From: Ktedonobacterales bacterium
Lineage (GTDB): Bacteria > Chloroflexota > Ktedonobacteria > Ktedonobacterales > DATBGS01
Assembly: GCA_036557285.1 (NCBI GenBank)
Contig: DATBHW010000021.1
Coordinates: 1 to 64,000, forward strand
Length of the DNA: 64,000 nt
Direction: 5' to 3'
Positions within the stretch are counted from its first letter, which is position 1. Every line of letters starts with the position of its first letter. The notes beneath the pieces were generated by a model. That model was given only the letters and a program-made list of their open reading frames with translations, made no database searches and was not told the origin of the DNA. Positions 8,869 to 18,089 of this stretch are shown here, in pieces. The position numbers and the translations under genes are program-made.

Positions 8869-9753
8869 ATGCAGCCTATACCCGCCAATCCTGATCTGTT
8901 TGCCTGTGTCCTGCGGCTGACGGCTCTGGACGAAGCCGAGTTGGAGCGCACGCAGGGCCACCGCGCCCACGCGCTCTTTCTTGCGCTGATGCAGCAAGCA
9001 GACCCATCGCTGGCAGCGGCGCTCCACGACGCGGGGCGCAGCAAGCCCTTTACCATCGCTACTCTTCAGACAGAAGCCCGACGCCTGCGACCCGGCAGCA
9101 GCTATCTCTTGCGGATCACTCTCCTGCGTGGGGAGCTTTTTGGCCCGCTGGCGCGCCTTTTTCTGCCAACTGAAAGACCGCTGCTGCGGCTGGGGAGCGC
9201 GCGGTTCGCTCTTCAGGATATGCTCGTTACGCCTGGCTCGCATCCCTGGGCTGGCGCAGCTAGTTGGGACTCGCTGCTGGACGGAGCCGCGCCAGCCGAA
9301 GAACTCACCCTCCACTTCGTCACGCCAACGGCCTTTACGCAAGGGGCCGATGCCAACGGCCACAAGCGCGTGGGCATCTTCCCTGAGCCAGCCGCCATGT
9401 TTGGCAGCCTGCTCCGGCGCTGGAACGACCTGGCTTCCACCCCTCTGCCCACTGATCTGCTGGAGCGGGTGGACCTGCTGCCCAGCAGCTATCAATTGCG
9501 CACCGAGATGCTCCAGTTCGCCAGGAGCCAGCAGGTGGGCTGTGTTGGGCGATGCGCCTATCTGGTGCGTGGGTCGGTGGCTGATCGCCGCCTGGTCCAC
9601 GCGCTGGCGCGCGGGGCCTTCTTCCTGGGAGTTGGCTATAAAACCACGCAGGGCATGGGCCTGGCGCGGCTTGATGAGCGCCGCGCAGCGGCAGTCACAC
9701 AAGCGGCCCCCGACACCGCTGAGGGCGGGCAGGTTGGGGCGCCTGCCTCGTAA
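8869..9753 (+). CDS. cas6: CRISPR pre-crRNA endoribonuclease Cas6
   Basis: 294 aa. Cas6 cuts the repeat transcript to release crRNAs. The protein shows the two ferredoxin-like halves expected: an N-terminal segment with HRAHALFLALMQQADPSLA and a C-terminal glycine-rich loop FFLGVGYKTTQGMGLARL (about residues 246-263). Its substrate would be the stem AATCTCC/GGAGATT in the 37-bp repeat. 22 nt after cas3' and 14 nt before cas4. The catalytic histidine cannot be assigned from sequence alone. Confidence 0.9.
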   Translation: MQPIPANPDLFACVLRLTALDEAELERTQGHRAHALFLALMQQADPSLAAALHDAGRSKPFTIATLQTEARRLRPGSSYLLRITLLRGELFGPLARLFLPTERPLLRLGSARFALQDMLVTPGSHPWAGAASWDSLLDGAAPAEELTLHFVTPTAFTQGADANGHKRVGIFPEPAAMFGSLLRRWNDLASTPLPTDLLERVDLLPSSYQLRTEMLQFARSQQVGCVGRCAYLVRGSVADRRLVHALARGAFFLGVGYKTTQGMGLARLDERRAAAVTQAAPDTAEGGQVGAPAS

Positions 9754-9767
9754 GGAACAAGGTAAAA

Positions 9768-10367
9768 ATGGACGACTACATCCCGCTTTCATACATCAAC
9801 GCGCTCGCGTATTGTCCCCGCCGTTTTTACTATGAGTACGTTGAGGCAGAAATGCTGGATAATGAACACGTGGTCGAGGGTCGGCTCTTGCATGGCCCCA
9901 GCGACGAGGGCGGCGCAGTGTGGCGCGAAAATGTCACGCAGCAGCGGCGTATCTATGTCTGGAGCGACCGATTGCTTCTGGCGGGCATCATTGATGTGGT
10001 CGAGTGGCGCGATGGGCAGCTTGCCCCAATTGAATACAAGCGTGGACGGTTGGGGCGCTGGAAAAATGACCACGCCCAACTCTGCGCGCAGGCGCTCTGC
10101 CTGGAGGAGCGCCTGGGTGTCAACATTCCTCAAGGCTATATCTTTTCCTTTGCCAACCAGCGGCGCGAAACCGTTGAGTTCACGCCGGCCCTGCGCGCCT
10201 GGACCGAGGAACTCGCCGCCCAGGCGCACCAACTGGCCGATCAGCTCACCGCGCCGCCACCTATCGAGGAACGCAAGCGCTGCTCAGCCTGTAGCCTGGA
10301 ACCGTTCTGCTTGCCAGATGAGGTACGGGCAATGCTGGCTACCCCAGGAGGCATACAGGATGATTGA
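9768..10367 (+). CDS. cas4: CRISPR adaptation exonuclease Cas4
   Basis: 199 aa, RecB-like nuclease with an iron-sulfur cluster. Visible: C16 (ALAYCPRRFYYE), nuclease residues in IDVVEWRDGQLAPIEYKRG (the D...ExK motif), and the C-terminal cluster CSACSLEPFC. Cas4 trims prespacers and helps choose the PAM during adaptation with Cas1-Cas2. The upstream neighbour is cas6. The stop overlaps an in-frame ATG of the cas1 reading frame (10360), but the better cas1 start is at 10432. Confidence 0.95.
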   Translation: MDDYIPLSYINALAYCPRRFYYEYVEAEMLDNEHVVEGRLLHGPSDEGGAVWRENVTQQRRIYVWSDRLLLAGIIDVVEWRDGQLAPIEYKRGRLGRWKNDHAQLCAQALCLEERLGVNIPQGYIFSFANQRRETVEFTPALRAWTEELAAQAHQLADQLTAPPPIEERKRCSACSLEPFCLPDEVRAMLATPGGIQDD

Positions 10368-10431
10368 TCCCAGGACGGAAAGCGAGCCGCGCGCTGCGGC
10401 TGTTCTCTATACAACCGGCGTGGAGGAACTT

Positions 10432-11484
10432 ATGGGCGCGCTCTATCTGACTGAACCCTACAGCCTCGTACAGCAAGAAGGCGAGGCGCTCGTTGTCAAC
10501 ATCCCTGCGAACAAGGCGCTGGCGCGGGAGCAGCGCAAAGTGCGCGTGCCGTTAATTCGGATCGATCAGGTGATCGTCTTTGGCGAAATCACCCTGACCG
10601 CCTCTGCTCTTCAGATGTTGCTTGAGCGGCGTATCGCGGTGCATTATCTCACCAGTCACGGACGATCCTATGGCTCAGTCGTGCCTGACCCCACCAGGAA
10701 CGCCGCCCTGCGCCTTGGGCAGTTCCGGGCCTATCACGAGTATCAGACGCGCTTTCATTTGGCGTCTGGCTTTGTCGCTGGCAAACTTCGCAATATGCGC
10801 ACAGTGCTGCTGCGCTATGAACGGAAGCGAGAGGAAGGCGCCGCTGGGGCCGCCGCCCGGCAAATCAAAACCGCGCTGCATGATCTGCTGCGCCTTCAGC
10901 CATCCGAGCATCCCGAACAGGACAAGCGAATGCACGGGCTGGGGCAGATATTGGGGTGTGAGGGGCAGGGAACCAACGCCTACTTTGCTGCGTTGGGAAC
11001 CGTTCTGCAAGACCCGTGGCGATTCATAGGGCGAAACCGCAGGCCGCCCCGCGATCCGGTGAACGCATTGCTCTCGCTGGGGTATACGATCCTTGCCAAC
11101 CAGACGGTCTCACTGATTACCCTGGTCGGACTCGATCCCTACATTGGATACCTGCATAGTCCCGGCTTTGGCAAGCCTGCGCTGGCGCTCGACGTGATCG
11201 AAGAGTTCCGCCCCTTAGTTGTCGATCCGGTTGTTGTTACCATGCTGAACACCAACGCCCTGCACGAGCGCGACTTTGTTGACGAGTTCGGAAGTGTGCG
11301 GCTGACGGACCGCGCCCGAAAAGCCTTCCTGGAAAAGCTGGAAGAACGTCTGAACACCACCATCCAGCACCCCTATTTTGGCTATAAAACGACCTACCGG
11401 CGGTGTATCGAGTTACAGGTGCGCCTGCTTGGCAAGGTGCTGTTGGGCGAGTTGCCCAACTATCAGCCTTTTATTGTGCGGTGA
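10432..11484 (+). CDS. cas1: CRISPR integrase Cas1
   Basis: 350 aa from ATG 10432, chosen because GGAGGA sits a few bases upstream and the protein then begins MGALYLTEPYSLV as Cas1 proteins do; ATG 10360 would add 24 residues. Cas1 integrates spacers at the leader end. The metal ligands are visible: Glu in LGCEGQGTNAYF, His in YIGYLHSPGFGK and Asp in LALDVIEEFRPLVVD. It is followed after 5 nt by cas2. Confidence 0.96.
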   Translation: MGALYLTEPYSLVQQEGEALVVNIPANKALAREQRKVRVPLIRIDQVIVFGEITLTASALQMLLERRIAVHYLTSHGRSYGSVVPDPTRNAALRLGQFRAYHEYQTRFHLASGFVAGKLRNMRTVLLRYERKREEGAAGAAARQIKTALHDLLRLQPSEHPEQDKRMHGLGQILGCEGQGTNAYFAALGTVLQDPWRFIGRNRRPPRDPVNALLSLGYTILANQTVSLITLVGLDPYIGYLHSPGFGKPALALDVIEEFRPLVVDPVVVTMLNTNALHERDFVDEFGSVRLTDRARKAFLEKLEERLNTTIQHPYFGYKTTYRRCIELQVRLLGKVLLGELPNYQPFIVR

Positions 11485-11489
11485 GCGCG

Positions 11490-11855
11490 ATGAAATCCCA
11501 GGAAACGACGTTGTACGTGGTCGCCTATGACATCTCGGATGATCGAAGGCGGACTCAGATACACAAACTGCTCTGTGGCTATGGCGACTGGACGCAGTAT
11601 TCGCTCTTCGAGTGCTGGCTTACCAGGCAGCACTTGATTGAGTTGCGCGCCAAACTCAAGAAAGTTCTGAGGTCAGGAGGCAGCCTGCGTTTTTACCCGC
11701 TCTGCAAAAGCTGTGTGGCGCGCGTTGAAACCGTGGGAAGCCCGCACCCGGCAGAACCACTTACCATCATTCTGCAGGTTTCCTCAGTTGCAAGGTTTAC
11801 TGGAACCCCTCTGTTCATATCAGAGCATCCGAATCCGGTATCTGCGAGCAGGTGA
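11490..11855 (+). CDS. cas2: Cas2 with an unusual C-terminal tail
   Basis: 121 aa from ATG 11490, immediately after cas1. The core is standard Cas2: LYVVAYDISDDRRRTQIHKLLCGYGDWTQYSLFEC, then RFYPLCKSCVARVETVG. Typical Cas2 proteins end shortly after this at about 95 aa. Here the frame runs on for about 25 residues (QVSSVARFTGTPLFISEHPN...) and stops inside the leader of array 2 (leader homology begins at 11844). The tail may have arisen when the original stop was lost by rearrangement of the leader; it may be dispensable. Confidence 0.94.
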   Translation: MKSQETTLYVVAYDISDDRRRTQIHKLLCGYGDWTQYSLFECWLTRQHLIELRAKLKKVLRSGGSLRFYPLCKSCVARVETVGSPHPAEPLTIILQVSSVARFTGTPLFISEHPNPVSASR

Positions 11856-12034
11856 AGGTGTGGTCAGCGTAGGCGGCGCTGCTCGCAGATGTACCAGGCC
11901 CGTATTCACCTGCCTGGAGCGGGTTCGATGGGCAGGTATGCACATGGACAATGCTACTTAGAAGGCCCAAAAGATGCAGGTACTCGAAAATACTTGTTTC
12001 TCCCCGCTTATGGTGCTATACTAGCTGCGCAGGG
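11844..12034 (+). promoter_or_regulatory. Leader and promoter of CRISPR array 2
   Basis: Near-identical inverted counterpart of 265-455. It carries -35 TTGTTT (11994-11999), a 17-nt gap and -10 TATACT (12017-12022), so transcripts begin about 12029, just before the first repeat at 12035. The left end overlaps the last codons of cas2. Confidence 0.88.
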
Positions 12035-14046
12035 GTTAGAAGCTGGCTGAATCTCCGCTGGAGATTGAAACTCTTTGGTGGCCTGGCGCGGGGGCAGGAT
12101 GTGTTCAGTTAGAAGCTGGCTGAATCTCCGCTGGAGATTGAAACTCGTCTACCAACGCATAGCTGTCATCTGCGACCAGGAGTTAGAAGCTGGCTGAATC
12201 TCCGCTGGAGATTGAAACTGATCACGGATATGCAGCGCATCATCCGTATTTTCGTTAGAAGCTGGCTGAATCTCCGCTGGAGATTGAAACTTACCTGGCC
12301 CGCAAATGGGGGGCTTATCGGCAGGGGTTAGAAGCTGGCTGAATCTCCGCTGGAGATTGAAACGGTGCAAACACGGCAACTGCCAAAATTGTAGATGGCC
12401 GTTAGAAGCTGGCTGAATCTCCGCTGGAGATTGAAACTACTGCATTGCCATATACGTCGTCCATGGCCTGGGGTTAGAAGCTGGCTGAATCTCCGCTGGA
12501 GATTGAAACGTCGGCTGCCGGATGATGGCGCTGTTCTCGTTGTGGGTTAGAAGCTGGCTGAATCTCCGCTGGAGATTGAAACCGTAGCTCTGGGATTACA
12601 CTCGTAGGCTCGTTGCAGTTAGAAGCTGGCTGAATCTCCGCTGGAGATTGAAACTATATCACAGCCTGCCCGACACTGACCATATCACTAGTTAGAAGCT
12701 GGCTGAATCTCCGCTGGAGATTGAAACGCATGCCAAAGTCAATGCCTGGCTGGACAGCCAGCGCCAGGTTAGAAGCTGGCTGAATCTCCGCTGGAGATTG
12801 AAACCTGACGGCAGGGGGCGAGCGGGGGATCGGCTTTCTAGGTTAGAAGCTGGCTGAATCTCCGCTGGAGATTGAAACAATGCGCAAGATGACTTGCATG
12901 CGGCGGCAGATGCGTTAGAAGCTGGCTGAATCTCCGCTGGAGATTGAAACATCCGATCCACCTGTATAGGCGCCCCCCGCTCGGAGAGTTAGAAGCTGGC
13001 TGAATCTCCGCTGGAGATTGAAACGATGATTGGGCGTCCCAACCACCCACGCACCCGAAAGTTAGAAGCTGGCTGAATCTCCGCTGGAGATTGAAACTTC
13101 TGCACTCATAACTGCCCACCTACTTCTTATTCTTGTTAGAAGCTGGCTGAATCTCCGCTGGAGATTGAAACTACTAACTTCAGGCGTTCAACATTCAACG
13201 AAAGAGGTTAGAAGCTGGCTGAATCTCCGCTGGAGATTGAAACAGGGCTTCGATCTCCGGCTCAAACGCAGCGACGGAGTTAGAAGCTGGCTGAATCTCC
13301 GCTGGAGATTGAAACGGCTTGCAGTGGGATGCACACCAGGACAGCCGACGGGTTAGAAGCTGGCTGAATCTCCGCTGGAGATTGAAACTATGCCGAGAAC
13401 TCAGCCTCTGGAAACTTCCAGCAGTGTTAGAAGCTGGCTGAATCTCCGCTGGAGATTGAAACAAATGGCTTACGCCTGTTACTAAAGAGGCATTTACGTT
13501 AGAAGCTGGCTGAATCTCCGCTGGAGATTGAAACCCTAGCGCAGACGCTCGGATGGCAGCATTATAACGTTAGAAGCTGGCTGAATCTCCGCTGGAGATT
13601 GAAACGAATATCCAAAGGCGCCAGAAGTGGGCGAGGCAGGTTAGAAGCTGGCTGAATCTCCGCTGGAGATTGAAACTTCCAGACATGCCCACGTCATGTA
13701 TTGACGATCACCGTTAGAAGCTGGCTGAATCTCCGCTGGAGATTGAAACCGGGCAAGGCTTACTGCATGTGTGGCAAAGCGTCAAGTTAGAAGCTGGCTG
13801 AATCTCCGCTGGAGATTGAAACTTGTCTGAGAGCGGTATCAGGCCATGGGGGGAGTTCAGGGTTAGAAGCTGGCTGAATCTCCGCTGGAGATTGAAACTC
13901 CGGTCGATCAGGGTCTCCATCTCTTGCATCTGCGCCACGTTAGAAGCTGGCTGAATCTCCGCTGGAGATTGAAACCATCAGAAAGCGCCGGGTAAAATAG
14001 ACGCCGAGGGTTAGAAGCTGGCTGAATCTCCGCTGGAGATTGAAAC
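12035..14046 (+). CRISPR. CRISPR array 2, 28 repeats and 27 spacers
   Basis: A 37-bp repeat starting GTTAGAAGCTGG and ending GGAGATTGAAAC recurs with a period of about 73 bp from 12035 to 14046. Start positions include 12035, 12108, 12182, 12254, 12327, 12401, 12473 and so on to 13862, 13939 and 14010. Spacers are 34-40 bp. No mismatch between repeats was seen by eye, including in the last one, where decay is usual. The array is transcribed from the leader at 11844-12034. Its distal end abuts a truncated transposase gene, so older spacers may have been deleted. Confidence 0.98.
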
Positions 14047-14049
14047 GGC

Positions 14050-14427
14050 TTGCCACATTCAGCGCAGAGCATCATCATCGAGCGCCAGGAGCCGAGCGAG
14101 GAACAGACGCAGGGGATGTGTCTCGACAAGGGTTATGACTATGACGGGGTGCGCGACATCCTGCGCGAGTTTGGCTTTACTGCCCACATTCACACGCGGG
14201 GAGAAGAAACCAGGGCACTTAAGAAGGAAGCTGGCTTCAAAGCGCGGCGGTGGGTGGTGGAACGAGCACATTCCTGGATCGGGCGGAATCGGCGGCTCTC
14301 GAAGGACTATGAATACTTGCCAGCCACGAGTGAGGTGTGGGTGTACTTGAGCATGCTCCGGGTGATGTTGAAACGCTTGGCGCACGAGCAGGCAGAGCCA
14401 GCCTTCCATTATCGCCGTGTTGCTTGA
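14050..14427 (+). pseudogene. IS5-type transposase remnant (C-terminal part)
   Basis: About 110 residues match the C-terminal end of IS5-family DDE transposases: [19 protein letters not shown], then [21 protein letters not shown], where the Glu of the catalytic triad lies in WVVERAHSW, and a tail [13 protein letters not shown]. The N-terminal half with the two catalytic Asp residues is missing; the CRISPR array ends right where it should be. The first few codons (from 14050) may be spacer sequence. No terminal inverted repeat was recognised. Confidence 0.8.
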
Positions 14428-14705
14428 ACCCAGGCTGGAAGCCCTCTCGTACAGCCTCTAGCGGCGCCTATACTAGCTGAAACTCGTGATTGCGCGCACG
14501 CCGCAACAGCTCCTGAAGCTTGTCTCGGTAGAAATTCCAGCTATCACCCGCTGCATAATCCTCAATAGCAGGCAAGACCTCGTAACCGCGCCCCCGAAGC
14601 CAAGCCTGCCCACCCAGCCGCACCGGCACAAAATATGCAGCCTGCAAATATCGGGCAGCGATAGTCTCTCTGGCGAATAGCGATGAGGCGCAAAGGAGCA
14701 AAAGC
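14428..14705. other. Intergenic stretch with leader-like scrap
   Basis: No convincing gene. CTATACTAGCTG (about 14468-14479) is identical to the -10 region of the CRISPR leaders and is directly followed by AAACT, as if leader and repeat end had been fused by a deletion. A 79-codon minus-strand frame (14707-14468, ending ELLRRARNHEFQLV) could be a gene remnant but resembles nothing I recognise. Confidence 0.35.
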
Positions 14706-15728
14706 ATGTTTCACCGGATTCTCGTGCCGCTTGATGGCTCGGCGCCGGCTGAGCGTGCGCTGCTTGTGGCTGCGCGTCTGGCTCGCTCCCTGAATGGCGC
14801 CCTGATCCTGGTGCGGGTAGTACAGCCGTCTTTTCAGTCGGCAACCTTTCTGTCGCCCGCGTTGGAGATGGAAACACAGATCCTCCCAGAAAACCTGGAT
14901 AGGGCAACCGCCTATCTCGCCGGAGTAACCCAACGACCTGAGTTGGCAGGGATAAAGTGCGAAACAGTGGTACTCGTCGGGTATCCGGCAGAGATGATCT
15001 TGAATGTTGTTCAGTCCGGCCAGGCTGATGTCATTGTCCTCTGTAGTCATGGCCGGACGGGCCTGCTGCGTTGGGTGCTGGGGAGCGCAGCGCAGCGCAT
15101 AGTCCATCAGGCTCCTGTACCTGTTCTGGTGTTACATCAGCAAGGGCCTGCGCCGACAACAGATGACCAGCGCCCGCTGCGCGCCCTTGTCCCCCTCGAT
15201 GGCTCCTGGCTAGCCGAGGCAGCGTTAGGGTCGGCAGCAACACTGGTGAGTCTGCTGGCCCCCCAGGGGCAACGGATAGTGCATCTTGTGCGCGTGGTAA
15301 AGTCCCCACCAGTTGAATCTGAAGCGGCCCCGAAACCATCTCCTGAAGCTAGAGCCAGAGAAGCCGCCTTGCTTGAGGCACAAGACTATCTGAGCCGCAC
15401 CGCAGAATACTTGCAGAGGGGACCGCTCGCTCAGCTTCAGGTCGAGACCACCTGGTCGGCTCTGGTTGATCAAGATGTCGCCGGAGCACTGGTCAATCTG
15501 GCGCAGCGCGTCCCAACAGCCACCAGCACAGAGGATATGGGCAGCTTTGATCTGATAGCTATGGCAACACATGGGCGTGGGGGCTTACATCGCTGGGTAA
15601 TGGGCAGTGTCACCGAGCGTGTGCTGTCTGCCACCAAACTCCCACTGCTAGTCATACGTCCTCAAGAGGTCATCGTCACCAACCGACTCAATGCTGAACC
15701 CTCTATCAGAGAAATGGTTCTCACCTGA
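14706..15728 (+). CDS. Tandem universal stress protein (UspA family)
   Basis: 340 aa made of two Usp domains. Domain 1 (about 1-150) begins FHRILVPLDGS and carries the ATP-binding pattern SHGRTGLLRWVLGSAAQRIVHQAPVPVLV. Domain 2 (about 160-325) begins LRALVPLDGS and ends THGRGGLHRWVMGSVTERVLSATKLPLLVIRP. Both nucleotide-binding loops look intact. Cytosolic protein of general stress survival. The next gene is a small heat-shock protein, so the pair may form a stress module. Confidence 0.93.
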   Translation: MFHRILVPLDGSAPAERALLVAARLARSLNGALILVRVVQPSFQSATFLSPALEMETQILPENLDRATAYLAGVTQRPELAGIKCETVVLVGYPAEMILNVVQSGQADVIVLCSHGRTGLLRWVLGSAAQRIVHQAPVPVLVLHQQGPAPTTDDQRPLRALVPLDGSWLAEAALGSAATLVSLLAPQGQRIVHLVRVVKSPPVESEAAPKPSPEARAREAALLEAQDYLSRTAEYLQRGPLAQLQVETTWSALVDQDVAGALVNLAQRVPTATSTEDMGSFDLIAMATHGRGGLHRWVMGSVTERVLSATKLPLLVIRPQEVIVTNRLNAEPSIREMVLT

Positions 15729-15834
15729 ATACCCTGCTTCTTTCAGGGCAGCGTCTTCTTACACCAGGCAAATTAAGAGTAGAAATGCAGATCGCAAACC
15801 GAGATGAACAGAGCAACACGGAAAGGATTGGAAA

Positions 15835-16467
15835 ATGCTTGATATTACTCGATGGGATCCCTTGCAAGAGATGATGAGTCTGCGCGAGGCCATGAACCGT
15901 CTTATGGAGGAGAGCGTGCTGCTTCCCAGCGCCCGCCTGGGAAGCGTGACACCAGAAACAGGCAAGCCCTCCGTCCGTGGGACGCACCTGCTGGGGACGC
16001 CTGCGCTCGATATTGAGGAGAAGGGCGATACCTTTATCGTCCAGGCATCGCTGCCAGGCGTCAAGCCAGAAGACGTACATATCGAGGCGCGCGGCAATCA
16101 GGTGACGATCAGCGGGCAGGTGGGGCAAGAGCAGGAGACCGAGCGCGGGAACTATCTCGTGCGGGAGCGGAGGATCGGGCAGTTCTACCGCACGTTTACG
16201 CTGCCGAGCGAGGTCAAGACTGAGGGCGCGGAAGCCACCTATGAGCATGGCATCCTGACGCTGAGCCTGCCCAAGAGCGAGGCAGCGCGCACGCACCAGA
16301 TTCCTCTGCGCTCGGCAGGGGCAGCACAGCGCCTGGAAAGCGGGCAGCCGCAGGCGCCCGCGCAAGGGCAGTTCCAGACGCCCTGGCAGAGCCAGGGGCA
16401 ACCTCACATGCCAGGACAAGAGCAATCTCAGACGCCAGGGCAGGGGCAGTTCCAGACGCAGGGATGA
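15835..16467 (+). CDS. Small heat-shock protein, Hsp20 family
   Basis: 210 aa with GGAAAGGA before the ATG. The N-terminus (RWDPLQEMMSLREAMNRLMEE) and an alpha-crystallin domain (about 48-155: PALDIEEKGDTFIVQASLPGVKPEDVHIEARGN ... YGTFTLP-like YRTFTLPSEV ... YEHGILTLSLPK) define an ATP-independent holdase chaperone. The last ~50 residues are a low-complexity Gln/Pro/Gly tail with near-repeats of QTPGQGQFQT, encoded by direct repeats at about 16360-16465. This tail is longer than in most Hsp20 proteins. Confidence 0.93.
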   Translation: MLDITRWDPLQEMMSLREAMNRLMEESVLLPSARLGSVTPETGKPSVRGTHLLGTPALDIEEKGDTFIVQASLPGVKPEDVHIEARGNQVTISGQVGQEQETERGNYLVRERRIGQFYRTFTLPSEVKTEGAEATYEHGILTLSLPKSEAARTHQIPLRSAGAAQRLESGQPQAPAQGQFQTPWQSQGQPHMPGQEQSQTPGQGQFQTQG

Positions 16468-16598
16468 GCAGCCCTGAACCAGAACCCTGCCTGAATAGCG
16501 CACCCGGAGGCCTGTAGCGGCGATCAACCGTTAGCTCCAGGCCCCCCGGACTTCTAGTCGCCAGGAGTCAATGCTCAGCCGGGGTGAGAACCTGAGCC

Positions 16599-16919
16599 TC
16601 ATTCCCAGATTCTGGACTGATTGTGTTGTTCTTTGGCGCGGAACGCTGCTTCGAGGTCAACGTGATAGCAGTTTGCCAGATCTAGCAGATAGCTGAGCAC
16701 GTCAGCAAATTCTTCTTCCAACGACATCTTCCCAGGTTTTGCAGGCTCTGCATACAACCCAGCCGTCTTGCGCAGCGCCTTGGCAAGTTCGCCAACCTCT
16801 TCGATAAAAAGGACAAACTTTTCAGCAGGAGTATCTTTCGTCCAGCCTCGCTCCTTGCAAACCTCAGCAACGTAGTGCTGGAGATCGCTCAGAGTAGGCT
16901 TCTCTGACAATTGAGCCAT
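16599..16919 (-). CDS. MazG-like nucleotide pyrophosphohydrolase
   Basis: 106 aa from ATG 16919, which follows GAGGAGGGG. All-alpha NTP pyrophosphohydrolase fold: WTKDTPAEKFVLFIEEVGELAKAL supplies the ExxE metal ligands and EEEFADVLSYLLDLA the second ExxD half. Such proteins hydrolyse NTPs or non-canonical nucleotides to the monophosphate (house-cleaning). Single-domain, shorter than E. coli MazG. Transcribed divergently from the SDR gene. Confidence 0.9.
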   Translation of the reverse strand: MAQLSEKPTLSDLQHYVAEVCKERGWTKDTPAEKFVLFIEEVGELAKALRKTAGLYAEPAKPGKMSLEEEFADVLSYLLDLANCYHVDLEAAFRAKEQHNQSRIWE

Positions 16920-16975
16920 ACACACCCCTCCTCAAGAACTATTCTCTGGCTGATGCAGCCAGTGTGCCCTGCTCG

Positions 16976-17022
16976 TGTTGGAAATGCCAACACTTGCAAC
17001 CCTAGTATATCTGAGCTATGCT
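16976..17022 (+). promoter_or_regulatory. Promoter with adjacent palindrome before the SDR gene
   Basis: -35 TTGCAA (16994-16999), 17 nt, -10 TATGCT (17017-17022). Immediately upstream, TGTTGG-AAATG-CCAACA (16976-16992) is a perfect 6-bp-arm palindrome that could be an operator. This lies in the divergent region between the MazG-like gene and the SDR gene. Confidence 0.5.
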
Positions 17023-17131
17023 ACTGCTGTGCGCCACACACTGAGGAGTGGGGGCGCAATTTTTGGAGCCAGGAGGTGCGGAGTTTCTTCTCGCCACCTG
17101 AAGGCGCGCGGGCAGTTATGCCGCAGTACTG

Positions 17132-18076
17132 ATGAACATTTTGCTCACCGGCGCGTTCGGCAACCTCGGCATGAGTACCCTGGAAGAACTATTACAGCAG
17201 GGGCATCAGGTGCGCTGCTTTGTATCCAGGCGCAAAGCCCATCAGCGCACTGCCAGACGCTTTGCAGGCAAAATCGAACTCATTCAAGGCGATATGCGCC
17301 AACCGGCAGACCTCACACAAGTTGTACAGAATCAAGAGGCCATCATTCACCTGGCCTATATGCTGCCACCGCAGAGCGAAGATCAGCCCGATCTGGCTCG
17401 CGCGATCAACGTAGACGGGACGCGGAGCCTGCTTGATGCCGCCCGCAGTTTATCCAGGCCGCCCAGGTTTTTGTTCGCTTCCAGCTTCGATGTCTTCGGC
17501 CATACCCAGGACCAAGCGCCGCCCCGTAAAGTGACTGATCCGGTTCAAGCCAGCGACCACTACTCCTCCCATAAAATCGCTTGTGAAGAGATGGTCAAAA
17601 CCTCCGGGTTGCAATGGGCGATTTTCCGTTTCGCAGATATTCCTCCATTGGGCCTGCGCAGCCCACATCCCATCATGTTCAGCATCCCACTCGCCACACG
17701 TTTCGAGGTCATACATACCCGCGATGCGGGGCTGGCGGTTGCCAATGCGATGCGCTCCGACGAGGTTTGGGGCAGAATACTGCTCATCGGCGGCGGCCCC
17801 ACCTGCCAGATTCGCTACCGGGACTACCTGGGGCGCATGCTGGATATGATGGGCATTGGTATGCTGCCGGAGCGCGCCTTCGGGACTGAGCAATATTGTA
17901 CCGACTGGCTGGATACCGAGGAAAGCCAGCATCTGCTCAACTATCAGCGCTCCTCTTTTGAGGACATCATGCAAGAACTGACGCGCATCGTCGGCTACAA
18001 ACGGCAGCTTGCAGCACTGGTGCGCCCGCTTGCGCGCTGGTATATCCTGCGTATGTCACCTTTTTACCGCGCCTGA
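17132..18076 (+). CDS. NAD(P)-dependent epimerase/dehydratase (extended SDR)
   Basis: 314 aa. Rossmann fold at the N-terminus with the nucleotide motif TGAFGNLG (6-13), the HLAYMLPP segment, and the active-site YSSHK (Tyr-x3-Lys, about 151-155). Extended short-chain dehydrogenases of this type act on nucleotide sugars or related substrates, but the substrate cannot be read from the sequence. The C-terminal substrate domain includes a cluster of Arg/Tyr. It converges with the downstream ERG2-like gene. Confidence 0.9.
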   Translation: MNILLTGAFGNLGMSTLEELLQQGHQVRCFVSRRKAHQRTARRFAGKIELIQGDMRQPADLTQVVQNQEAIIHLAYMLPPQSEDQPDLARAINVDGTRSLLDAARSLSRPPRFLFASSFDVFGHTQDQAPPRKVTDPVQASDHYSSHKIACEEMVKTSGLQWAIFRFADIPPLGLRSPHPIMFSIPLATRFEVIHTRDAGLAVANAMRSDEVWGRILLIGGGPTCQIRYRDYLGRMLDMMGIGMLPERAFGTEQYCTDWLDTEESQHLLNYQRSSFEDIMQELTRIVGYKRQLAALVRPLARWYILRMSPFYRA

Positions 18077-18089
18077 GCCTGGCATCTGC

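Noticed and set aside
9832-11484. A 550-aa frame containing cas1
   Set aside because: Its first half is the wrong frame of cas4; cas1 starts at 10432 with its own ribosome-binding site.
12149-14129. Several minus-strand frames of 73-93 aa with repeated [12 protein letters not shown] or [12 protein letters not shown]
   Set aside because: They are translations of the CRISPR repeat itself and not genes.
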